Shown here: positions 43,044-52,221 of the stretch, piece after piece
Layout of the letters: each line of letters opens with the position of its first letter
Position numbering within the stretch: the first letter of the stretch is position 1
Origin: DATAUD01 sp036268455
GTDB lineage: Bacteria > Verrucomicrobiota > Verrucomicrobiia > Limisphaerales > Palsa-1400
Direction: 5' to 3'
DNA length: 64,000 nt
Assembly: GCA_036268455.1 (NCBI GenBank)
Contig: DATAUD010000012.1
Span: 1 to 64,000, forward strand
Translations under genes and position numbers: made by a program
Notes under the pieces: generated by a model
Told to the model about the DNA's origin: nothing
Databases searched by the model: none
Seen by the model: only the letters and a program-made list of their open reading frames with translations

Positions 43044-44411
43044 ATGCAAGCTTCCGCGGAAAAAATCTGGGGTGCGGCGCAGCAACTGCTGCGCACGATG
43101 TTGAACACAGACATATTCAATCTGTGGTTCCTGCCGATAAAAGCCACAGGGATCGAGGGCGAGATTATGACCTTGGAAGTCGCCAATGATTTCTGCGAGG
43201 TGTGGCTCAAGGACAATTACCTTGGGCTGATTCATGATGTTCTGTTGCAATCCGGCGGCCAGAATTTGAAGGTGAAGTTCAAGGTCAACTCCTCTTCCTC
43301 GCCGGCGCCGGTTGTTCCGGCAAATGAGATAAAGACCAAAAGCAAAGCCGCTTCCGAGGCGTCCGATCGCAATGGCATTGCGCCGCGCGAGATCGTTTTC
43401 AATCCCCGGAATACATTCGAGAGCTTCGTCGTTGGTGAAAACAACAATCACGCGCACGCCGCCGCGATGGCTGTGGCGACCGCGCCGGGAAGGTCCTACA
43501 ACCCGCTTTTTGTCTATGGCGGTGTGGGATTGGGCAAGACGCATCTGCTTCACGCCATTGGCCAGCACGTTGCCGGCAGCAAAAAAACTTCGCGCGTGAC
43601 CTACCTGACGTCGGAGCGGTTCACCAACGAATACATCGATGCGATTCAGAACAACCAGTTGGTCCGCTTTCGCCGCAAATACCGGCAGGCGGACGTTTTG
43701 CTGATCGATGACATCCAGTTCCTGGCGGGCAAGGAGCGCATCCAGGAGGAATTCTTTCACACATTCAATACACTGCACGAGAGCCGGAAGCAAATCGTAT
43801 TGACATGCGACCGGCCGGCGGCGGAGATCCAGAATTTGGAGCACCGGCTGGTTTCCCGTTTTGAATGGGGGCTGGTCACCGAAATGCAGGCGCCTGATGT
43901 GGAAACGCGGATGGCCATTCTGCGCAAAAAAGAAAAGGCGATGGGCGTTGAATTGCCCGATGAAATCATCAATTTTCTGGCGGCCCGCATTCGCACCAAT
44001 ATCCGCCGGCTCGAGGGCGCGCTGACTCGCGTCGCTTCCTTTGCGTCGTTGACAGGCAAGAAAGTCACGTTGCAATCCGTCGAGGGGCTTCTTCGCGAGA
44101 TTCTCCATGAGGAAGGCCGTCACACTGTCAATATCGACATCATCCAGAAAAAGGTGGCTGATCATTTTGACCTCCGCATCTCCGACATGATCAGCAAGCG
44201 AAGGCCGGAAAATATAGCCTTCCCTCGTCAGATCGCGATGTTCCTGGCGCGCCAAATGACGGAAAGCTCCCTCAACACCATTGGCGAGGCTTTCGGCGGA
44301 CGCGATCACGGCACTGTCCTTCACGCCTGCCGCCTGGTCAAAGACCGAATGGAAATCGACGCGCACGTCCGCCAGGTGGTCAATTATCTCGAGAAACAAC
44401 TGCTCCGCTGA
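43044..44411 (+). CDS. dnaA: Chromosomal replication initiator DnaA
   Basis: DnaA binds the origin and opens it for replication. Domain I (IWGAAQQLLRTML), a short linker, the AAA+ domain with Walker A GGVGLGKT (Lys165), Walker B VLLIDDIQFLAGKE, sensor motifs, and domain IV with the DNA-binding signature GGRDHGTVLHA are all present. Position 4 of that signature is Gly where Thr is usual (RDHTT in E. coli). I start at ATG 43044 (455 aa); an in-frame TTG lies 9 bp upstream. The gene is not followed by dnaN or recF but by an ABC ATPase gene 12 bp later. Confidence 0.96.
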   Translation: MQASAEKIWGAAQQLLRTMLNTDIFNLWFLPIKATGIEGEIMTLEVANDFCEVWLKDNYLGLIHDVLLQSGGQNLKVKFKVNSSSSPAPVVPANEIKTKSKAASEASDRNGIAPREIVFNPRNTFESFVVGENNNHAHAAAMAVATAPGRSYNPLFVYGGVGLGKTHLLHAIGQHVAGSKKTSRVTYLTSERFTNEYIDAIQNNQLVRFRRKYRQADVLLIDDIQFLAGKERIQEEFFHTFNTLHESRKQIVLTCDRPAAEIQNLEHRLVSRFEWGLVTEMQAPDVETRMAILRKKEKAMGVELPDEIINFLAARIRTNIRRLEGALTRVASFASLTGKKVTLQSVEGLLREILHEEGRHTVNIDIIQKKVADHFDLRISDMISKRRPENIAFPRQIAMFLARQMTESSLNTIGEAFGGRDHGTVLHACRLVKDRMEIDAHVRQVVNYLEKQLLR

Positions 44412-44423
44412 TTTCAAACGGGA

Positions 44424-45401
44424 ATGCCCCTGATCGAAGTCCAGGATTTGACCAAGGCATTCCGCACCTACAAAAAGGAGCCGGGATTTCGCGGGGCCGT
44501 CCGCGGCCTTTTTCATCGCCGCTATGAAAACACAACGGCGGTCGATCACGTCAGCTTCTCCATCGAGGAAGGCGAATTGGTCGGGTTTCTCGGCCCCAAT
44601 GGCGCGGGGAAGACCACGACGCTGAAGATGCTTTCGGGCCTCCTCTTTCCCACCGCCGGCTCGGCGCGCGTTTTGGGCTATGTTCCCTGGGAGCGCCACG
44701 ACGGCTATCGCCGGCAATTCGCCCTTTTGCTCGGCCAAAAAAACCAACTCTGGTGGGACCTCCCGGCTCGCGAATCGCTTGAATTAAACAGCAAAATCTA
44801 CGGCATCCCACCGTCCGATTTCGACCGAATCGTCGGCGAGTTGACGGAACTGCTCGTCGTCCGCGACAAGCTGGACGTGATGGTGCGGGAACTTTCCCTG
44901 GGCGAACGGATGAAAATGGAGCTGATCGCCTCTCTTCTTCACCAGCCCAAAGTCCTCTTCCTGGACGAACCGACAATTGGGCTGGACGTGGTTTCGCAAA
45001 AGACCGTGCGGGAATTCCTTCGCTCTTATAATTCCCGCCAGAAGACCACCATCATCCTGACCAGCCATTACATGACGGACATCCAGGAACTCTGCAAGCG
45101 GGTCATTATCATTGACAAGGGCAAGATTTTTTTTGACGGACGCCTGGGGGAAATCATAGACCGGTTCGCGGATTTCAAAATCCTCACCATTGCGTGGCAG
45201 ACCGGCGCCAGTTTTCCGGCGCTGGATTTCGCGCGTTACGGCGAACTCATCGAGCAAAGCGCCAATCGGCTCCAACTCAAGGTGAAACGGGATTCGGTCA
45301 TCGCCGTCTGCAAAGAGCTTCTCGATAAGGTGCCTGTCAATGATATTGACATCCAGGAAGTGCCGATTGAGGAAGTCATTCGGCAGATATTTGCGCGGTA
45401 A
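44424..45401 (+). CDS. ABC transporter ATP-binding protein (ABC-2 type export)
   Basis: A complete ATPase subunit of 325 aa: Walker A GPNGAGKTTT, Q-loop LLLGQKNQLWWDLP, signature LSLGERMKMEL, Walker B VLFLDEPTIGLD and H-loop TSHYMTD. The C-terminal extension of about 90 residues is typical of ATPases that pair with ABC2_membrane_6 permeases. No permease gene is next to it, but two coupled permeases of that type lie at 6693-8359, about 36 kb away. It is 12 bp downstream of dnaA, so it may be expressed from the same transcript. Confidence 0.9.
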   Translation: MPLIEVQDLTKAFRTYKKEPGFRGAVRGLFHRRYENTTAVDHVSFSIEEGELVGFLGPNGAGKTTTLKMLSGLLFPTAGSARVLGYVPWERHDGYRRQFALLLGQKNQLWWDLPARESLELNSKIYGIPPSDFDRIVGELTELLVVRDKLDVMVRELSLGERMKMELIASLLHQPKVLFLDEPTIGLDVVSQKTVREFLRSYNSRQKTTIILTSHYMTDIQELCKRVIIIDKGKIFFDGRLGEIIDRFADFKILTIAWQTGASFPALDFARYGELIEQSANRLQLKVKRDSVIAVCKELLDKVPVNDIDIQEVPIEEVIRQIFAR

Positions 45402-45473
45402 ACGGAAGGAATCGTCCTTCCAGCCGATGGAAAATCCCTGTAACTTTTTCCGGCAGATGTCTCAGGAAAGGGT

Positions 45474-47303
45474 ATGGGTGAAATATCAGAACTAAAGCGG
45501 TGTCCCAAATGCGGGCTGCCGATTCCCGATGAGGCGCCGCAAGGGCTTTGTCCCAAATGCGTGCTGCTCCATGCCTCAATTCCCACTGAGGGCGGCAAGC
45601 ACCAGCCCTCGCCATCCCTGGAGGAAGTTGCGGCGGCATTTCCACAACTTGAAATACTCCAATTGATCGGCCAGGGCGGGATGGGATTTGTCTTCAAGGC
45701 CCGGCAACCAAGACTGGAACGGCTGGTCGCGCTGAAGATTCTACCGAAGTTGCTGGCCGCGGACCCGGCGTTCGCCGAACGATTTACACGGGAAGCCCGA
45801 GTCCTTGCGCGGTTGAATCATCCGAACATCGTCGCCATCCACGACTTTGGCCAGGCGGGAGAGTTCTTTTACCTTTTGATGGAGTTTGTTGATGGCGTCA
45901 ATCTGCGCCAGGCGATGATGGCGGGGCGATTCACGGCGGCCCAGGCGCTGGCGGTTGTGCCGAAAATCTGCGAGGCGCTTCAGTTTGCGCACAATGAGGG
46001 CATTCTGCATCGGGACATCAAGCCGGAGAACATCATGGTGGACCTCAAGGGCCGGGTGAAGATTGCGGACTTTGGCATCGCAAAACTGGTCGGCGGCACT
46101 CAGTCCGAGGGGACGCTGACAGGCAGCGGCGCGACGCTTGGAACGCCGCATTATATGGCACCGGAGCAACTGGAGAAACCAGCGACGGTGGACCATCGGG
46201 CTGACATTTATTCCCTCGGAGTGGTTTTCTACGAAATGCTGACAGGTGAATTGCCGCTGGGCCGGTTTCAACCGCCATCGCACAAAGTGGAAATAGACGT
46301 TCGGCTGGATGAAGTGGTTTTGCACGCGTTGGAGAAGGAACCATCGCGGCGGTATCAACAAGCCAGCCAGGTGAAAACAGCGGTGGAAACCATTGCCAGC
46401 GCGGCGCCACCTCTTCCCGGCGCGCCTGCGCCGGATCGTTTTTGGAAACGCACGACCCTTGCGCTGCTGGTGTTGGTTGCGGTCATGCTCATCGTCGATT
46501 TTGTGAGATCGCCTAAGGTCAAACCGGAAGCATCGTCGAGCTTACCAACTGCCGGACCGGAAAGGGAGTCCGCGACTCTCGTGATTGATACAGTAACCCG
46601 GTTTGATCGGCCGGCGCCTGGTAACTGGGAATTCAAATGTCTGATTCCAGCCGCTCATTTGGCGCAGGTAGTCATTATGTTTTGGACTAATGGCGTTCCT
46701 ACCATTCATCCCGGGCTGGACGGCTACTTTAAAGTCGGCGATAAACCGGTCGTAGAAAGCATGTATGTGGGATGCAATGCGGTGCCGCCCGATCGAGGAA
46801 TATCCTTTGTACAATGGCACGTCCTTGTTGCAGACACCCACCTTCTGGCATCCGGACTGTTTTCGAATCAGCCGCCCTACCACATTTTGGAGGTTCCGCC
46901 GCGATCTCTTCTTCATTCCGGACGGCAGCTTGCAATTCGCCTGGCCGAATTCGTTCAGCCCGCCGGTTCCGCCAGTAATGGCTGGTCGGGCGTCGAGATG
47001 CGCTTGATTCTACAGCCCCTCCAATCTTCTCCCGTGCAGACGGACCCCAACGAGTTCGACGGAACGAACTTTGTGGCCGGCTTTGGCTGGAGCGGGATAT
47101 CGGAAGATTCGATTGGAAAGCTGATACAGGAACTTCCTTGCGAGCTTATTTCTGTTGGGAATCGGGAGCCGGGAATTTGGCCGGAATCTGCCCAGCTACC
47201 GGCTCTCAAAGCCAAGCTCGCGGAGCTTCGCATCACGTTTATTGAAACGAACGCGCAAGTTCGTGACCTGGTCGCGAAAATCAAAGCATTGGAGAGCAAG
47301 TGA
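45474..47303 (+). CDS. Membrane Ser/Thr protein kinase with N-terminal zinc ribbon
   Basis: The N-terminal 30 residues carry CPKCG and CPKC (Cys10, 13, 26, 29), a zinc ribbon. The kinase domain has the Gly loop GQGGMGFVF, Lys88 in VALKI, HRDIKPEN with Asp181, DFG Asp199 and GTPHYMAPE. A single transmembrane helix lies at about residues 328-344 (LALLVLVAVMLIVDFV). The C-terminal 265 residues form a periplasmic domain that I do not recognise. The next gene, after 1 bp, encodes an ECF sigma factor, so the kinase probably acts on it. Confidence 0.92.
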   Translation: MGEISELKRCPKCGLPIPDEAPQGLCPKCVLLHASIPTEGGKHQPSPSLEEVAAAFPQLEILQLIGQGGMGFVFKARQPRLERLVALKILPKLLAADPAFAERFTREARVLARLNHPNIVAIHDFGQAGEFFYLLMEFVDGVNLRQAMMAGRFTAAQALAVVPKICEALQFAHNEGILHRDIKPENIMVDLKGRVKIADFGIAKLVGGTQSEGTLTGSGATLGTPHYMAPEQLEKPATVDHRADIYSLGVVFYEMLTGELPLGRFQPPSHKVEIDVRLDEVVLHALEKEPSRRYQQASQVKTAVETIASAAPPLPGAPAPDRFWKRTTLALLVLVAVMLIVDFVRSPKVKPEASSSLPTAGPERESATLVIDTVTRFDRPAPGNWEFKCLIPAAHLAQVVIMFWTNGVPTIHPGLDGYFKVGDKPVVESMYVGCNAVPPDRGISFVQWHVLVADTHLLASGLFSNQPPYHILEVPPRSLLHSGRQLAIRLAEFVQPAGSASNGWSGVEMRLILQPLQSSPVQTDPNEFDGTNFVAGFGWSGISEDSIGKLIQELPCELISVGNREPGIWPESAQLPALKAKLAELRITFIETNAQVRDLVAKIKALESK

Positions 47304-47304
47304 T

Positions 47305-48027
47305 TTGAGCGCCGAGGATTCATCACCGCGCCCTCCGGCGTCTCCCGTGTTCGTCACGACGCGCTGGACGCGCGTGCTGCAAGCGCGAGGTGATTCAACG
47401 GAAGCGAAGGCGGCGTTGAGCGACTTGTGCGCGGCCTATTACGCGCCGGTGTTCGCCTTCATCCGGCGGCGCGCGCCCGATGAGGACTCGGCGCTCGATT
47501 TGACCCAGGAATTCTTCGCCCGCCTGCTTGCGCGCGGAGGCGTAGATACTGTGGACCCGCAACGCGGGCGTTTCCGGTCTTTTCTGCTCGGCGCCGTTAA
47601 ACATTTCCTAACGGACGCGCGTGATTATGACCGCCGCCTCAAACGCGGCGCGGGCCACCCAGCGGAATCGATTGATGGGCTACAAGTGTCTGATTTAAAG
47701 ACTGCGACTCCCGACCGGGAGTTTGACCACCAATGGGCGTTGACGTTGCTGAACAGGGCGTTTACAGCCATGACGCAAGAATACAGGGAGGCGGACAAAT
47801 CCCGGCAATTCGAAATGCTCAAACCGTGGTTGACTGGGGACGTGGAGAACATCTCGATCGAGGAAGCCGCCGGGCAGCTTGAAATGACCGAAGGCGCGGT
47901 CAAAGTGGCCATTCACCGACTCCGGCGCCGTCTGCGAGACATCATTAAAAACGAAATCAGCCAGACGGTGAAGGAAAGCGGCGATATCGAGAGCGAAATG
48001 CGCTATTTGTTGGAAGCGTTGCTTTAA
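47305..48027 (+). CDS. ECF sigma factor paired with the Ser/Thr kinase
   Basis: A 240-aa ECF sigma factor with TTRWTRVLQA at the start, region 2 (FVFAFIRRRAPDEDSALDLT-like pattern, LTQEFFARLL), and region 4 (SIEEAAGQLEMTEGAVKVAI, RLRRRLRD). It belongs to the group of ECF factors that are encoded with Ser/Thr kinases in Planctomycetes and Verrucomicrobia, where phosphorylation replaces the anti-sigma factor. The start is TTG 47305, 1 bp past the kinase stop, which suggests coupling. A GTG further in (around SPVFVTTRW) is an alternative. Confidence 0.87.
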   Translation: MSAEDSSPRPPASPVFVTTRWTRVLQARGDSTEAKAALSDLCAAYYAPVFAFIRRRAPDEDSALDLTQEFFARLLARGGVDTVDPQRGRFRSFLLGAVKHFLTDARDYDRRLKRGAGHPAESIDGLQVSDLKTATPDREFDHQWALTLLNRAFTAMTQEYREADKSRQFEMLKPWLTGDVENISIEEAAGQLEMTEGAVKVAIHRLRRRLRDIIKNEISQTVKESGDIESEMRYLLEALL

Positions 48028-48037
48028 ATGCCTGCCG

Positions 48038-49264
48038 TCATTTTGCCATTGCGCGGCCGGCGAGCCAGCCTGTGGTCCACGCGGCCTGGAAATTGAACCC
48101 GCCGGTGACGCCGTCGATATCGAGCAATTCGCCGGCAAAGTACAGTCCCGGACAGAGGCGGCTTTCCATCGTTTTAAAATCCACTTCGTCCTGGCGCACG
48201 CCGCCGCATGTGACGAATTCGTCCTTGTTCAGGCTCTTGCCGGTTACTTTGAATTCCGTGCGAATGAGTTGCTGGGTCAGGGCATGTTGCGCGGTTTTTG
48301 AAAGCGCCGCCCATCGTGTTTCGCTCGCAATCCCGGCGGCCAACACCAATTGTTCCCAGAGCCGCGAGGGCAACGGCGCCAGCGGCGTGTTGATAATGAG
48401 CCGACTCGGCAGTTCCTGGCGTTTGCGGGTCAAATCCGCGGCAATCTGTTCCGCGTCCAATTTCGGCAGCCAGTTGAGGCGCAGAACGAATTGGTAATTT
48501 GACGCGTGAAGAATTCGCGCGCCCCAAGCCGAGAGCCGAAGGATCACCGGGCCGCTCAATCCCCAGTGGGTCAGCAGCAACGGGCCTTGCTCCCGCAATT
48601 TTGTTTCGGGGACAGACGCGGCGACAGCGGCGACCGAAACGCCGGACAATTTCCGGACCCACTCGCTTTCAACATGAAACGTAAACAGAGAGGGGACCGG
48701 CGCTTCGAGCGTGTGACCGAGCGATACAGCAAGTTCCCCGGCGGCCGCCGCGCGGCATCCGCCCGTGGCGAGCAGCACACGGTCGCACACGAGCGATTCT
48801 CCACCGGCAATGCCTACCTCGAAGCCGTCTGAAGTTTGTTTTGTGATGCGCGCGACGCTGGAATTTGCGCGTAATTTTACCCCGGCAGCGGTCGCGGCGC
48901 GCGTGAGGCAGTCGATAATCGTGAGCGACGAATCGGTGGTGGGAAACATGCGTCGGTCGTTTTCCGTTTTCAGTTTTACTCCGCGGGATTCAAACCATTC
49001 GACGGTGTCGCGCGCCTGGAAGGTGTTGAAAGGCGCTCGCAACGCCCGTTCGCCGCGTGGAAATCGAGTCGTCAACTCGGTGGGGTCAAAACAGGCGTGG
49101 GTGACATTGCAGCGGCCGCCGCCGGATATCCGCACTTTTCCGAGGAAGTGCGCGCTTTTTTCAAGAATTGTGACTTCCGCGCCCGGATTTGCTTCGGCGC
49201 AGGCAATGGCCGCAAAAAAACCCGCCGCTCCTCCACCCACGACGATAACGCGTGGCGCGGTCAA
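48038..49264 (-). CDS. BaiN/HI0933-family FAD-dependent oxidoreductase
   Basis: A flavoprotein of 408 aa with the FAD-binding GGGAAGFFAAIACAEANPG and a second dinucleotide block (LATGGCRAAA), plus SGGGRCNVTHA and the C-terminal GELLDIDGVTGGFNFQ, the hallmark of the HI0933/YhiN group. The reaction is not established for most members; some reduce enoate bonds. The start is TTG 49264, overlapping the msrB stop by 4 bp (TTGA), so both are on one transcript. It converges with the sigma factor gene (10-bp gap). Confidence 0.87.
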   Translation of the reverse strand: MTAPRVIVVGGGAAGFFAAIACAEANPGAEVTILEKSAHFLGKVRISGGGRCNVTHACFDPTELTTRFPRGERALRAPFNTFQARDTVEWFESRGVKLKTENDRRMFPTTDSSLTIIDCLTRAATAAGVKLRANSSVARITKQTSDGFEVGIAGGESLVCDRVLLATGGCRAAAAGELAVSLGHTLEAPVPSLFTFHVESEWVRKLSGVSVAAVAASVPETKLREQGPLLLTHWGLSGPVILRLSAWGARILHASNYQFVLRLNWLPKLDAEQIAADLTRKRQELPSRLIINTPLAPLPSRLWEQLVLAAGIASETRWAALSKTAQHALTQQLIRTEFKVTGKSLNKDEFVTCGGVRQDEVDFKTMESRLCPGLYFAGELLDIDGVTGGFNFQAAWTTGWLAGRAMAK

Positions 49265-49863
49265 TGGCTCGTCGCGTCCTTGAGATTGGTATTTTGCTGA
49301 AACGTCATCGAGGCCGAGTTCATGCAGAAACGCAAGCCGGTCGGGGCGGGCCCGTCATTAAAGACGTGGCCCAGGTGGGCATCGCAACGCGCGCAAAGGA
49401 CTTCCGTCCGATGCATTCCGTATGAATGGTCCTCGTGTGTGATGACATTTTCCTGGGCGACAGGCTGAAAGAAACTCGGCCAGCCCGTTCCCGAATCAAA
49501 TTTTGCCTCCGAGGTAAACAACGGCAAACCGCAGCAGACGCAATAATAAACGCCCGGTTTGTGCTGGTCATAAAACGCGCCGCAAAAGGCCGGCTCGGTT
49601 CCCTTGCCGCGCGTAATTCTGTAAACGTCGGGCTTCAACTGTTTTTTCCATTCCTCATCGGTTTTGACGACCTTGGGTGTCGAAACCAGCGGGCCGGGAA
49701 GGCCCTTATCATCCAGCAAGCGTACTTGGACCATAATCGTTTGATTCGTGTTTGTATTCGCGGTGGCGGTGGCACTGGCGCTGACAGTTGCGGAGGGTTG
49801 TGCGTTGCATCCGGCGGCCAATGCCACGAGCGCCGCGACCACCGTGAGTTTCCAGCCGTTCAT
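49261..49863 (-). CDS. msrB: Peptide-methionine (R)-S-oxide reductase, lipoprotein form
   Basis: MsrB repairs methionine-R-sulfoxide. The lipobox LAAGC (Cys19) marks a lipoprotein, so repair happens in the envelope. A Thr/Ala-rich linker of about 25 residues precedes the SelR domain. Zinc ligands are Cys108 and Cys111 (CVCC) and Cys157 and Cys160 (CARC). FDSGTGWPSFFQPV precedes the second pair, and the catalytic Cys180 lies in LRFCMNSAS. No MsrA is nearby. A predicted promoter lies in the 34-bp gap to the upstream gene, with the -10 only 6 bp from the ATG. Confidence 0.95.
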   Translation of the reverse strand: MNGWKLTVVAALVALAAGCNAQPSATVSASATATANTNTNQTIMVQVRLLDDKGLPGPLVSTPKVVKTDEEWKKQLKPDVYRITRGKGTEPAFCGAFYDQHKPGVYYCVCCGLPLFTSEAKFDSGTGWPSFFQPVAQENVITHEDHSYGMHRTEVLCARCDAHLGHVFNDGPAPTGLRFCMNSASMTFQQNTNLKDATSH

Positions 49864-49869
49864 TCCAAG

Positions 49870-49897
49870 AGATTACGCTTTTTCGGGGGCTTTTCAA
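49870..49897 (-). promoter_or_regulatory. Predicted leaderless-type msrB promoter
   Basis: On the minus strand TTGAAA (49892-49897) and TAATCT (49870-49875) are 16 bp apart; 6 bp (CTTGGA) remain before the ATG. It starts right at the end of the upstream gene. Confidence 0.5.
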
Positions 49898-51343
49898 TCA
49901 TCGCTTTTTGCCCTCTGACAGACGGCCGATCCAGACATCTCCAGGGCCGTGCTTCCATTCCAATTTCGGCAGGTCCGGCTGGGAGTCGCGCGCCACTTCC
50001 AGGCGGTCCTGTTTCCGCATTTTCGCAATCCACGGTTTGTAGGCTTCATACGCTCCGTTGGCGCGGTGGATGTTCCGGTAGATTTTTAGGTCGTCCTCCG
50101 GCATCAGCGCCGGTTCGAAGCCAACGATGTAACGCCAGTCGGCCTCCGGGTTTTTGTAAAATGTGTTGTAGAAGAATTGCATGTTGTCGGAGTAGAAAAT
50201 GCCGCCCTTTCCGGGCATCCAGCCTTTCATTTGAGGATCTTTGGCGTCAAGAAAAGGCTCGGTCAAACACGAGGTGTAGCGGCGCCCCATGTCATTTGTT
50301 GACAGCAAAAACAAGGGCAGAAGAATGCAGCCGCAGGCGATCAACCGTTTCATCGGCGCGGGACACAAAATGGGGATCGCTTCGTCGAATTGCATCGCCA
50401 TCCACACAACGGCGGCCGCGATGCCCCAATCGAGCCAGAAACGGTCGGCTGACAATCCCAAGACCCAGCTCATCAGAATCATCCAAAAGACCGGCTGGCG
50501 CGACAACCCGGCTTTCGCGTAGCGCCGGAGCCAGAGATAGACGATCGAGAGCACGGTCAACGAAGCGAATTCGCCCGCGCTTGGCTGAAATTCACCGACC
50601 AACAACCACTTGGGAACATGTTCCTGATAGACACATGTGGCCATAAAAATCGCGGTTTTAAGATAGGCAATGGGGCGCCCTGTCAACAGTGATCCCGCGA
50701 CGACTCCGGCAACCCAGCAACCCGCCAGCCATGCGGCAGCCCTCCATCGTTGGGCCAGCGCGAACGCGACGAACAACAGGACCCACAAATACCACGCCCC
50801 GTGCAGCCAAACGGAAAAGGTAAATCCCAGCCATGTCATGGCGATTTTCCACCACGGCGGATTGCTTCCATCTTCTTTCGACCACGAAAAAAGGAGGCCC
50901 ATCAGAATGCCCTCCGTCAACAAAAAAGGCCGCGCCTGTCCCCATCGGGACATCAGGTCGGGAACGGCAATCGTTTGCGCCAGAACGGCCGCAAACCATG
51001 CCTCCGGATGCCGCACCCAGATTAAAGGAAAGCACAACACGAACAGCGCCATGCTCACGAAAGAAAAGATGATCAATTGATCCTCATTCCAGCCGAAGGC
51101 GCGATTCAGGGCGCCGAGCAGCGACTCCCACCCAATGCTGTGATCGACGACATATTGCGGGCGGACGACCATGATTTCAGAGTAGGGCTTGTGGGCGAAG
51201 GGTCTGGCCACATGCCTCCGCGCGTCGCCCGGCGGAATGAATCCGTAACCGAGGATTTTCACGCAAATAAAGAGAGCGGTCAGAAAGACGGCAAGCCAGC
51301 AAATCAGGGGCACGTAACGCTGCAACACGGCGCCTTTGTTCAT
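49898..51343 (-). CDS. Polytopic membrane protein of unknown function
   Basis: A 481-aa protein with about ten hydrophobic helices (CWLAVFLTALFICVKILGYG, IIFSFVSMALFVLCFPLIWV region, LIACGCILLPLFLLS) and a C-terminal soluble domain of about 100 residues. A conserved-looking GYGFIPPGDARRHVA loop follows helix 1, as in some membrane glycosyltransferases of the GT-C class, where acidic loop residues matter. The GT-C assignment is a weak inference. The ATG at 51343 is chosen because the upstream in-frame codon at 51352 is TTG and adds only three residues. Confidence 0.62.
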   Translation of the reverse strand: MNKGAVLQRYVPLICWLAVFLTALFICVKILGYGFIPPGDARRHVARPFAHKPYSEIMVVRPQYVVDHSIGWESLLGALNRAFGWNEDQLIIFSFVSMALFVLCFPLIWVRHPEAWFAAVLAQTIAVPDLMSRWGQARPFLLTEGILMGLLFSWSKEDGSNPPWWKIAMTWLGFTFSVWLHGAWYLWVLLFVAFALAQRWRAAAWLAGCWVAGVVAGSLLTGRPIAYLKTAIFMATCVYQEHVPKWLLVGEFQPSAGEFASLTVLSIVYLWLRRYAKAGLSRQPVFWMILMSWVLGLSADRFWLDWGIAAAVVWMAMQFDEAIPILCPAPMKRLIACGCILLPLFLLSTNDMGRRYTSCLTEPFLDAKDPQMKGWMPGKGGIFYSDNMQFFYNTFYKNPEADWRYIVGFEPALMPEDDLKIYRNIHRANGAYEAYKPWIAKMRKQDRLEVARDSQPDLPKLEWKHGPGDVWIGRLSEGKKR

Positions 51344-51419
51344 CGTTTTCAAAGTATGTCGGCGGAACGAGGCCGGATTGGCAAGTCATTTTTCCGGATT
51401 AAATCCGCGCAGCGTCCCG

Positions 51420-51447
51420 TTGACTTGGAGTCGTTCGGGCTTAATAT
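51420..51447 (+). promoter_or_regulatory. Predicted leaderless-type promoter of the UVR-motif gene
   Basis: TTGACT (51420-51425) and TAATAT (51442-51447) are 16 bp apart, and 7 bp (TCCCTTT) separate the -10 from the ATG at 51455. This is the best-matching pair of the set. Confidence 0.55.
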
Positions 51448-51454
51448 TCCCTTT

Positions 51455-52207
51455 ATGAGTTTCGATATCTCGGCCTTGCTCGACCAATGGGATTACCAGC
51501 CCGGCCAGGTCGTCGTCAGAAAATTTCATGGGAAGGATGGCGTGGAGAAAATTCAACTTCGCGTGGATCTTGGTCTCCTGCAAATGAATGCCACAGGCCG
51601 TCCCGATGGCAAACGCCCCTACGGCCGCGAATCCCTGCTCGAATATTACTCGAGCCTCGTGGATAAATTCCGCCGCGAACATGACAATGACGACAAAGGA
51701 TTCCGTTTAAGCGCCGAAGATTGCGCGCGCCTGCAACAAGAGGCCATTCAATATCACCATCGTTACATTTGCCTTTTCCAACTGGAGGATTTCGACGGCG
51801 TCATCCAGGACGCCGAGCGCAACCTGCGCGTCTTTGACTTCGTCGAAAAATACTCGGGTTCGGATGAATTGGTCTGGTTGCTTCAGCAATTCCGTCCCCA
51901 GCACTTGATGATGCGCGTGCGGGCAAGGGGCGCGATGGCGCTTAAGGCCAACCTTTACGATGAAGTCATCCGTCTTGTGGAGGCCGGGATTGAGGAGATT
52001 CGGCAATTCTATCGCGAGTACGACCGCCAGGACTTGTTGGAATCCAGCGGCGAAGTCCAATCACTGGAAATGTGGCTCCAGGAAATCCAGACCAAGCGTC
52101 CAATGACCCCTCGTGAGAAACTCGAGAGCGCTTTAAACGAAGCGGTCAGGAACGAGAATTATGAGGAAGCCGCCCGTGTCCGCGATGCGCTCAAGAAGAT
52201 GAGTTAG
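51455..52207 (+). CDS. UvrB/UvrC-motif (UVR domain) protein
   Basis: A 250-aa soluble protein. The C-terminal 35 residues form a UVR motif (LESALNEAVRNENYEEAARV) like the UvrB-UvrC contact element. The rest has a conserved QLRVDLGLLQMNATGRPDGK block and helical segments (LRVFDFVEKYSGSDELVWLL) that I do not assign to a known domain. It may act as an adapter for a chaperone, protease or repair complex, as UVR proteins do elsewhere. I choose ATG 51455 because a promoter ends 7 bp upstream and the preceding in-frame sequence is out of character. Confidence 0.72.
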   Translation: MSFDISALLDQWDYQPGQVVVRKFHGKDGVEKIQLRVDLGLLQMNATGRPDGKRPYGRESLLEYYSSLVDKFRREHDNDDKGFRLSAEDCARLQQEAIQYHHRYICLFQLEDFDGVIQDAERNLRVFDFVEKYSGSDELVWLLQQFRPQHLMMRVRARGAMALKANLYDEVIRLVEAGIEEIRQFYREYDRQDLLESSGEVQSLEMWLQEIQTKRPMTPREKLESALNEAVRNENYEEAARVRDALKKMS

Positions 52208-52221
52208 CGGTCTGCCGGAGT

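Noticed and set aside
42729..44747. A 672-codon open frame on the minus strand across dnaA and the ABC ATPase start
   Set aside because: It mirrors the coding frame of dnaA and shows no family motif or plausible signal.
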